Of a DNA stretch of 64,000 bases, positions 57,261 through 64,000 are shown one piece after another (within the stretch, counting starts at the first letter, position 1; each line of letters begins with the position of its first letter). Both the position numbers and the translations under genes were made by a program. This DNA is from an uncultured Bdellovibrionales bacterium (GTDB lineage: Bacteria > Bdellovibrionota > Bdellovibrionia > Bdellovibrionales > UBA1609), in NCBI GenBank assembly GCA_903833275.1, contig CAILEP010000020.1:62001-126000 (forward strand). Direction: 5' to 3'. The notes beneath the pieces were generated by a model. The model saw only the letters and a program-made list of their open reading frames with translations, had not been told where the DNA came from and did no database searches.

Positions 57261-57803
57261 ATGAAGTTACTTAATATACTCATCAGTTTTTGGTTGGCCG
57301 TGCCGGCGCAAGTCACACTTCTGCCACACGCAAGTGCGGCGACTTCAAGTGTCGCAGCACCAAGTGCCGCCGAGGCGGCCTCGAGCGCGCAAACCGCCGA
57401 GCGCACCATGGGTCTAATCGGCACTTATCATAACTTGTTGGGCCTTTTGCAAGTCGACGCGTCTCCAGAAGATCGCGCCTATATTGACGAGCTTTTAAAG
57501 ACCCCAGACGCGAAGTTACCCAAAACTCATTACGGGCCCACACAATTTACAATCGAAGGGCAAAAATACACAGTTGATTACTCTCAAATGCGCTCTCGCG
57601 GGGCACTCAAGATCGACGGCCACGAATTTCTTTTTGAACCAAACGCCGGCCTTAAGGGCAACATGAATCGTTTGGCTGAATTTTTTCAAAAAAATGGTCT
57701 GCGATTAAATGCCCAAGCCGAACCTAAAAAATCATCTGACCACGGGTTCAATGTGTTTCGGTCGCGTTTGTTGGGGGCGTCGGATTGGGGGGCGGATTAC
57801 TAG
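57261..57803 (+). CDS. Hypothetical secreted protein
   Basis: ATG at 57261 with GGGAGG SD; signal peptide to HASA; listed start at 57108 unlikely. Confidence 0.65.
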   Translation: MKLLNILISFWLAVPAQVTLLPHASAATSSVAAPSAAEAASSAQTAERTMGLIGTYHNLLGLLQVDASPEDRAYIDELLKTPDAKLPKTHYGPTQFTIEGQKYTVDYSQMRSRGALKIDGHEFLFEPNAGLKGNMNRLAEFFQKNGLRLNAQAEPKKSSDHGFNVFRSRLLGASDWGADY

Positions 57804-59505
57804 TGTCTGTAATTTCGGCCTCGCGGCCTACTTTCTTCACGTCACCAAGTACAGTTCCACACGACGCACCCTGAGTCTTACTAGGTAGACAACACGTTTT
57901 CGCATAATTAATTTCAGAGTCGATATAGTTTTGCCAATTAGTCGAAAGGCTGGCGGCTTTGTCATTCGGGACACCGTTTGATAGGTCTTCAGCCGTTTTA
58001 AATAGCGTAAGATTCGAGGCCTCTTGTTTTTGTGCGGCCGCCAATTCAAGTTCAAGCTGTGCAATAAGCCCGTCGGCCCCAGCGGCATCAGCACCTTTCG
58101 ATGTTTTGCTATTGTCGCTAAACATTTGAGCCGCGCAGTTCATATTGTTCGAGACACTTTGAGAGCAAGGATTTTGGGCACTCTTGCCAAGAAGGGCATT
58201 CAGCTCTGGATATTTGGAGTTGATACTATTTTGCGTATCGGCCTGTGCTTTTGCGATACTTGTTTGGGCTTTCTTAATTATATTGGTCTGTTTTACTTGT
58301 TGGGCATTTTGAGCAGCCGCGCCAAAATTATCATCCATTAATTTCTTTTGATCGCGTTGAATCGCCTCGATTCTATGCTTTATATCCGAGTCGTGCTTTG
58401 CGAAGGCCCTATTAATACTATCCGTCGCGTTTTTGTGTGCAGTGTCCGTCATGCAGCCTTGATAGCCCGGATATTCAGGGTGCCCTGGCCAGCCGTAATA
58501 AGCAACGTTGGTATTTTTGTCTCGGCGAGCTGGCCCCACCGTGCCGAGCAACTGGCCAAAACTTCCGCCAGAAAGAGTAGATGTTGAGAGGTGTGCATTT
58601 CGATCCGCTAAATAAGCCTGAAGGCCGGCAAGGCCTTTTTGATAACAGTCGTTTTCTAAACTATGAAGTTGGTTGAGTTTGTCGTTGTTGGCTTGGCTAT
58701 CGTCTTCAATTTGTTTAGTGATAGCATCGTTCATTTGGTTGTATAAAGCGGTGGCCTTTTTTTGAGCATCTGCAAATTTGGCCTTTTCGTCATTGATGGC
58801 TTCTTCGGTGTTTTGATTTATTTCTTGGGTCTTTGATTCGAGCTCTTTTTTGGCGGTCTCTATTTCGGCTTGAATTTCTTTGGCTCGCTGTTTTTTATCA
58901 CTTAATTTTACTTTTAAAGCGTCGACTTTGTCTTTTGATTTTTCTTCTGACTCTTTAAGCTTATCAAGTTTGGCGCCGGCCAAATTCGGGCATATTGCAA
59001 GAGCGTCAGTTTTTTTCCGAGTTTCCTTGTCAGTTTTAATGGGCTTGCCATTTGAATCGAGGACTGAGGCCTCTGGAATGTCGTCTGTGATTTTGTTGCA
59101 ATAATTGGCGTCAGTATCAGCTTTGCCCTTGCACGCACAAGTCATGGCGACATTGAAGCAATCTGAAGTTATTGAGGTGCAACTTTCTTTGTAGTCTTTT
59201 TTAGCCGTATAAATTGCCGTTTGAAGGGTAGCGCATATGTCGTTTGAAGAATTTTTGGCGTCAGCACTGGTCAGCATTTTGATGCAATTTGCGATTTCTT
59301 CATCTGAGCCGCCCGAATGTATTCTGGCACATGTTTGCGCGGCACTTTCGCTATTGTTATCCGAGTTTGTGGCGTGCCCAATTCCTGCGCTAAAGCTGAA
59401 AACAAGCATCAGTAAAAGTTGAACTCTCTTCGACATAACTTCCCCCGCGAAAAGGGCGCAAAAGCCTTGGGCCTGCGCCACCTTGTACCACTTAATAAGC
59501 AACAC
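57748..59505 (-). CDS. Secreted coiled-coil, Cys-containing hypothetical protein
   Basis: Signal peptide; heptad-rich KLKESEEKSKDKVDALKVKLSDKKQRAKEIQAEIETAKKELESK; likely start near MSKRVQLLLM. Confidence 0.65.
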   Translation of the reverse strand: MLLIKWYKVAQAQGFCALFAGEVMSKRVQLLLMLVFSFSAGIGHATNSDNNSESAAQTCARIHSGGSDEEIANCIKMLTSADAKNSSNDICATLQTAIYTAKKDYKESCTSITSDCFNVAMTCACKGKADTDANYCNKITDDIPEASVLDSNGKPIKTDKETRKKTDALAICPNLAGAKLDKLKESEEKSKDKVDALKVKLSDKKQRAKEIQAEIETAKKELESKTQEINQNTEEAINDEKAKFADAQKKATALYNQMNDAITKQIEDDSQANNDKLNQLHSLENDCYQKGLAGLQAYLADRNAHLSTSTLSGGSFGQLLGTVGPARRDKNTNVAYYGWPGHPEYPGYQGCMTDTAHKNATDSINRAFAKHDSDIKHRIEAIQRDQKKLMDDNFGAAAQNAQQVKQTNIIKKAQTSIAKAQADTQNSINSKYPELNALLGKSAQNPCSQSVSNNMNCAAQMFSDNSKTSKGADAAGADGLIAQLELELAAAQKQEASNLTLFKTAEDLSNGVPNDKAASLSTNWQNYIDSEINYAKTCCLPSKTQGASCGTVLGDVKKVGREAEITDTSNPPPNPTPPTNATETH

Positions 59506-59550
59506 CGGTGCCAGCCCAGGTTCACTTATAGCGTAGCTCTTAAATTATAT

Positions 59551-59840
59551 CTGATCCGGGGCCTTAAGAAACGTACAACTGTCGAGAGACTGGGCGAAGG
59601 TTTGAGGTCCGGCCTCGCGGTGGCGAGTTGGCCGACGGGCTTTCGGTCGAGCGGCGACACCCGTTTGGGCCCTCCAGAACCTGTAAAGCTATAGCTTGGC
59701 AGATCCTGGAGGGGCTGAAGATGCCAAGAGCGCTTAGAAAGCGAGATCCGGGGTCGGACTTATCGGACTTATCGGACGTATTGGCAAACGATTGGCCAAG
59801 GGTCAGGTGACCGTCTCGATTTGAGACGGCCCGCCCTGGC
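59551..59840. repeat. Structured non-coding repeat-like element (nested inverted repeats + 3x9-bp tandem repeat)
   Basis: CCCTCCAG/CTGGAGGG, AAGCTATAGCTT palindrome, CTTGGCA/TGCCAAG, (TCGGACTTA)x2+TCGGAC, CCGTCTC-GATTT-GAGACGG, flanking GATCCGGGG copies. Confidence 0.55.
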
Positions 59841-59890
59841 CTTAGTTGAACGATATTGTTATCGATCAACATATAGTTTAACATAACGAA

Positions 59891-60118
59891 ATGGGCGTAA
59901 AAGTTTCATCGAAATATCAAGTCGTAATCCCGGAAAGCGTACGGGCCTTGGTTGATTTAAAGCCGGGGCACGAAGTTGAGGTATTGGTAAAGGGTGGCAT
60001 TCTTTATTTAGTGCCAGTTTTGCCGCTGAAAGAGCTGCAAAAAAAATCTAAAATTGTTTTGGCGCAGGCGGATCTGAAAACGCTTCGAGAAAAAAAGGAT
60101 CGAACCGTTGGTAGTTGA
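59891..60118 (+). CDS. AbrB/MazE-type antitoxin (VapB-like)
   Basis: VSSKYQVVIPESVRALVDLKPGHEVEVLVKGGILYLVPV. Confidence 0.88.
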   Translation: MGVKVSSKYQVVIPESVRALVDLKPGHEVEVLVKGGILYLVPVLPLKELQKKSKIVLAQADLKTLREKKDRTVGS

Positions 60119-60473
60119 CAGCTCGATTTGGGTAGAGTTTTTCTCAGACGGCCCGCTTGCCGAAACCTGCTTTAAGAAAATAAAGAATGGCGAGGTGTAT
60201 GTTCCGGCGATCGTCATTTATGAGGTCTATCGCAAATTTGTCGAAAAGGGCTTCACTGAGCTGGCGATGCAGATCGTGGCTTATTTGGCGAAAAGTAAAG
60301 TTATTGAGATTGACCAAGCGGTCGCTCTTGCGGCGGCCGATATCTCGATTGAGCATAAACTGCCTATGGCCGATAGTCTGGTTTATGCTTGCGCGCAATT
60401 AAACGGCCAGGTTCTGCTCACCCTAGATCATGATTTTTTGGGATTGCCACAGGTCGAACTTCTGCGAAAATAG
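60108..60473 (+). CDS. PIN-domain toxin (VapC-like ribonuclease)
   Basis: MVVDSSIWVEFF, VIYEVYRKF, MADSLVYACA, LLTLDHDFLGLPQV; overlaps antitoxin. Confidence 0.9.
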   Translation: MVVDSSIWVEFFSDGPLAETCFKKIKNGEVYVPAIVIYEVYRKFVEKGFTELAMQIVAYLAKSKVIEIDQAVALAAADISIEHKLPMADSLVYACAQLNGQVLLTLDHDFLGLPQVELLRK

Positions 60474-60479
60474 AGAACC

Positions 60480-61484
60480 ATGAAAATACAAATTTTTCTG
60501 ACTTCAAAAACGGCAGCAACGGCAACATTAACGGCAACACTAATCTCAACATTGGTGGCGGCGGTAATTTCTCTTGGTGCGTGTAGTACGCTGAGCCCGA
60601 CCCCCTACACCGAGCGAGGCCCCGATGGTTTCGGGTTTAAAGTCGATAGTCTCGAGAGCGGGGTTATGGTTGCGAAATTTTCGGGCAATCGAGACACTTC
60701 AGCGACGAAGGCGTATGCCTTTGCGGCGCTAGGGGCCTACGACTATTGCGCGAAATCAAATCAACTGGCGCAGGTCAATGACCCGGTCGACGAATCGAAA
60801 GAAGTGAATTACACGCAAGTGTATTCGACGACAAATTACTATATGACCCCGCGGGGGCATTATGTGCCGTACACGACGACGGGGTCGTATCCGGCGACCG
60901 AGAAATTTCCGCGTTTTGCGGCGCCGTTTCGGTGTAAGGCTCAGCGCCACTCCTTGAGTGGTTCGCCGCGCGTGCAAGAGATTGGCCGCGAATTGGTAAG
61001 CCCAATCACCAAAGACTTCAAAGGCGGGGTGCTACTTGCGTTTGAAAAAACCGCTGACGCTCGGGGCCTTCAAGATGACGATCTGATTGTAAATGTCGCA
61101 GGCGTTCGAGTTGAAAAGGCGAGTGAACTTTTTGATGCGATTGATGCGGCCAAAGTGGGCGCGATAGAATTTCGAGTGATTCGCGCTGGCGGGCTCACGA
61201 CGGCAAAATCTGAAATTAGCGACATAACAAATCAGCTGCGTGAAACCGAGATGAAACAAATCAATCAGCTCTGTACCTCGATCGGCATTGAGATTGACAT
61301 GCTAGCCGGCAGTGCGGGTTACCAGCGCGCAAAAGAAGCGGTTGAAAAAGAGTCGGGGCAAAAGCCGACAGCCGCGGCAAAGGCCGAAAGCTCAATGTCA
61401 GAAATTGAAAAATTTGATCTTAAAACTTCGAAAGATTTGTGTCGGCGGCTAAGAGAATTGCCTATCTTACGAGCGCCCAAATAA
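60480..61484 (+). CDS. Lipoprotein with PDZ-like region (CC0125/CC1285-type lipoprotein-like)
   Basis: Lipobox LGACST; LQDDDLIVNVAGVRVEKASELFDAI. Confidence 0.6.
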   Translation: MKIQIFLTSKTAATATLTATLISTLVAAVISLGACSTLSPTPYTERGPDGFGFKVDSLESGVMVAKFSGNRDTSATKAYAFAALGAYDYCAKSNQLAQVNDPVDESKEVNYTQVYSTTNYYMTPRGHYVPYTTTGSYPATEKFPRFAAPFRCKAQRHSLSGSPRVQEIGRELVSPITKDFKGGVLLAFEKTADARGLQDDDLIVNVAGVRVEKASELFDAIDAAKVGAIEFRVIRAGGLTTAKSEISDITNQLRETEMKQINQLCTSIGIEIDMLAGSAGYQRAKEAVEKESGQKPTAAAKAESSMSEIEKFDLKTSKDLCRRLRELPILRAPK

Positions 61485-61490
61485 AAAAAC

Positions 61491-61648
61491 CTTCTGTGAT
61501 CAGCGATGACTCATGAACCCGTGGTCGCTAGGTGGTAGGCCATTTAACAACTTTAGGCTTCTCACTACGAGGTGAGCTTGCACACCATTGTCAGGGACAG
61601 CCCCCTAAATTACGTCTATAGGGTTCACATTTCATGTGATCACAGAAG
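61491..61648 (+). ncRNA. Candidate structured RNA (6S-like topology)
   Basis: 12-bp perfect closing inverted repeat CTTCTGTGATCA/TGATCACAGAAG enclosing TGAACCC/GGGTTCA, TTTAGG/CCTAAA and CTCAC/GTGAG; no supported ORF; strand assumed. Confidence 0.4.
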
Positions 61649-61752
61649 CGTCATATTTATACTACACGCATTTTTGCTTCGCTAGATACAACGCAAATAA
61701 TGTGCCGAAAGGTTATTTTGAAAATCTAGACCGTCGCATAGCGTCTCTAAAC

Positions 61753-61770
61753 GGGGCGCGCAAGCGCCCC
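61753..61770. terminator. Perfect GC-rich hairpin GGGGCGC-GCAA-GCGCCCC (GNRA loop), possible terminator at the convergent gene ends
   Basis: Seven-bp perfect stem touching the stop codon of the minus-strand gene; weak T-run. Confidence 0.4.
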
Positions 61771-62660
61771 TACTTTGACTGAGGCTGTGCGGGCGCCGCA
61801 GCGGGCGACTGGCTGTCACGTCGATCTTTTACGTGATCATAGGTTTCGCTTCTGATTGCAGAAGATGACGGAAAGAGCTCTTTTTGCACGAAATCAGGCG
61901 CTACTTTTTCTGTTTCGTTTTTCGAGCAGCGTTTCACGGCTTTACAGATTGTTAACGAATTAACAAGTTGGGTGACTTTATCCTGAACATAGGCGCCCAT
62001 TACGGTGCGGTCGTACTGCTTTTCGATTTCGTTCAAATTATCGTCATTGTTTTTGAAGCGATAGGGCAACTCGTCATATTTCTGGCCAAGCTTTGCCGTG
62101 ATAATGGCTCCGCGGAGCAAATCAAGGCGCGCATTCGCGGCGTCTTTTTTGCCAGCGACCGCGCGCTCGGCCGCGAGCAAGCCTTCGTGGGCTTTTTCAG
62201 CTTGGTCTTTGTGCGCTTGAACCCCGTCAAATAGGGCGCGGGCTTGATCACGTTTTTTTTCTGCAGCACTTAATTGGGCGCGAAGAGTCGAGTCGCCACT
62301 CCAGAAATTGTGATAATTGCTTGAGCCATCAACCGCAGACTGAAGGCCGGTCACCTCAGCTTGCGCTTTTTGCACGGCAATAGAGTATTCGTTTAGCAAT
62401 TTTGTAGCCTGTGCATCGTCTTTTTCATATTGGGTTTTCGCATCATTTGCATTTTTAAAAGCCAAATCAATTTGAGCCTGAGATTCGCTCAGCGAGGCGG
62501 GCAAGGCGGGCTGGCTCAGCCCGAGGGCGTTGTACCTTTTATTCATATCGTCGCGATCAGCGTGGGCTGAAAGACCAAATGAGAAAGTGAGAAGCGAAGT
62601 TAAGATAAGCGAGTTCATAATATCCTTTCGATAAGTTACGCATCGGCGACAGTGAAACAA
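61770..62660 (-). CDS. Secreted coiled-coil hypothetical protein
   Basis: Signal peptide to AHAD; Ala/Lys/Glu-rich heptads; likely start at internal MNSLILTSLL. Confidence 0.65.
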   Translation of the reverse strand: MFHCRRCVTYRKDIMNSLILTSLLTFSFGLSAHADRDDMNKRYNALGLSQPALPASLSESQAQIDLAFKNANDAKTQYEKDDAQATKLLNEYSIAVQKAQAEVTGLQSAVDGSSNYHNFWSGDSTLRAQLSAAEKKRDQARALFDGVQAHKDQAEKAHEGLLAAERAVAGKKDAANARLDLLRGAIITAKLGQKYDELPYRFKNNDDNLNEIEKQYDRTVMGAYVQDKVTQLVNSLTICKAVKRCSKNETEKVAPDFVQKELFPSSSAIRSETYDHVKDRRDSQSPAAAPAQPQSK

Positions 62661-62806
62661 AGACTACCCATTTAGGTTACCGAAAGTTAGGCACAGGCCG
62701 CAACGGGCGCGCTGATAAAACTTCAAAAATTGCCCTTCTGGCAGGACATTCGTCTGGGTGTCATTTGCCCCCTAAGGGCCAGAGCTTGGGGTGCCGATAA
62801 ATAAAT

Positions 62807-63028
62807 ATGACCTATCAGCAAATTGATTTTATATTTCCGTTTATCGTCTTGGGTTACGGTTCGTTGATGACTTTTGTGCTCAATATTCGCCCGCTGGCGG
62901 AGCTGGCCGAGCGACGCCTGCCGCCGCAATTACTACAGCAAATGAACGTACATCGGACTTTTGCGGTCATTTCGCTCGTCATTGGCGCCTTATGGTCGCT
63001 GCAGAATATCTGGTTTAAGAATCTATAG
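62807..63028 (+). CDS. Small two-TM hypothetical membrane protein
   Basis: IDFIFPFIVLGYGSLMTFVLNI and TFAVISLVIGALWSLQNIWF. Confidence 0.6.
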   Translation: MTYQQIDFIFPFIVLGYGSLMTFVLNIRPLAELAERRLPPQLLQQMNVHRTFAVISLVIGALWSLQNIWFKNL

Positions 63029-63101
63029 CCTTTCGCGACCAAATGATTGACCGTATGCCTCTGCTCGCCTAGTTTTGCCGGCTGGAGCACAAAAACACCA
63101 A

Positions 63102-64000
63102 ATGAGCGACGATCAATCCCAATTTAGTTTTGACTCGGCCGTTGAGCGCGACGAAGTGGCCGAAGAGATTTTTGACGAGCCGACGGTTTATTCAGTTGGC
63201 GAGTTAAATTCGGTTATTCGCCAAATGCTTGAAGGTGAATTCGGCGAAGTTTGGGTGCGTGGTGAAATTTCGAATTTTAAGCCGCACACTTCGGGCCATT
63301 ATTATTTCAGTCTTAAAGACGACCGCGCCCAAGTAAGCGCCGTGATGTTTCGAGGGTTTAATTCTAAATTAAAATTTAAACCCGAGAACGGCCTCGAAGT
63401 TATTGTGCGCGGCAAAATTACGGTTTATGAACCGCGCGGCAATTATCAAGTCTATTGTGAATTTATGGAGCCCGTCGGCGCCGGGGCTTTGCAAAAAGCA
63501 TTCGAACAATTGAAAGCAAAGCTTCAGGCTGAAGGTTTATTTGAACAGGCTCGCAAGCGACCGTTGCCGCCTTACCCAAGACACATCGGGATTGTGACCT
63601 CGCCAACCGGTGCGGCCATTCAAGATATTTTAAATGTTTTGCGTCGGCGCTATCGATCGGCGCGGGTAACATTGGCGCCCGCTGTTGTTCAGGGTGATTC
63701 GGCCGCAGATTCGATTGTGGCGGCGATTCAATTGATAAATCGCGTGAAAGATATCGATGTGTTGATCGTCGGTCGCGGTGGTGGCTCTATCGAAGACATG
63801 TGGTGCTTTAACGAAGAGCGTGTGGCGCGCGCTATTGTGGCGTCGAGAATCCCGGTTGTGTCGGCGGTTGGGCATGAAATTGATTTCACCATCGCCGACT
63901 TCGTTGCCGATTTGCGAGCGCCGACCCCATCGGCTGCGGCTGAGCTTGTTGCAAAAAGTGCCGGAGAGTTGATTGATAAAATTCAATCGCAGAAGGCGCG
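63102..64000 (+). CDS. xseA: Exodeoxyribonuclease VII large subunit, 3'-truncated by window edge
   Basis: Translated by hand from ATG 63102: [54 protein letters not shown]...[57 protein letters not shown]; absent from the ORF track because it runs off the window. Confidence 0.95.
   Translation, partial: MSDDQSQFSFDSAVERDEVAEEIFDEPTVYSVGELNSVIRQMLEGEFGEVWVRGEISNFKPHTSGHYYFSLKDDRAQVSAVMFRGFNSKLKFKPENGLEVIVRGKITVYEPRGNYQVYCEFMEPVGAGALQKAFEQLKAKLQAEGLFEQARKRPLPPYPRHIGIVTSPTGAAIQDILNVLRRRYRSARVTLAPAVVQGDSAADSIVAAIQLINRVKDIDVLIVGRGGGSIEDMWCFNEERVARAIVASRIPVVSAVGHEIDFTIADFVADLRAPTPSAAAELVAKSAGELIDKIQSQKA

Noticed and set aside
59564-59884. Minus-strand 106-aa ORF over the structured repeat
   Set aside because: Composition and ...PRGRTSNLRPVSRQLYVS end look like a spurious ORF over a repeat; palindromes and tandem units explain the region better

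Overview
The window is a gene-dense bacterial chromosome segment. Its gene content (rimO, hpt, bamD-like, mltG, pgeF, rluD, tsaB, rseP, cdsA, uppS, frr, pyrH, tsf, rpsB, priA, galU, nagZ, uvrA, PBP1A, xseA) and its many secreted proteins or lipoproteins suggest a Bdellovibrio-like (Bdellovibrionota) genome; that taxonomic call is inference. About 1-39 kb is mostly housekeeping and cell-envelope genes, with a conserved rpsB-tsf-pyrH-frr-uppS-cdsA-rseP run on the minus strand. About 39-63 kb is more accessory: a TadE/G-like protein, a HExxHxxGxxD protease, two tandem Cys/Gly-rich secreted proteins with shared motifs, an AmgK/MurU-like pair, a sigma-54 activator next to an apparent degenerate AAA+ relative, a VapBC-like toxin-antitoxin module behind a structured repeat, and a structured intergenic region at 61.49-61.77 kb that is a candidate ncRNA. 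The leading leads for undescribed biology are: (1) the 43.7-46.3 kb paired secreted proteins sharing IASxNGY and DDIFE motifs; (2) the 61.49-61.77 kb structured RNA candidate; (3) the 5.7-10 kb aminotransferase/M20 deacylase/aldehyde dehydrogenase operon resembling a rewired AST-type pathway; (4) the degenerate AAA+ partner at 48.5 kb; (5) a Nudix protein with an altered catalytic box; (6) several degenerate short-period tandem repeats next to start codons. No CRISPR array, rRNA, or convincing tRNA was seen. All product calls come from motif recognition by eye; no database search was run.
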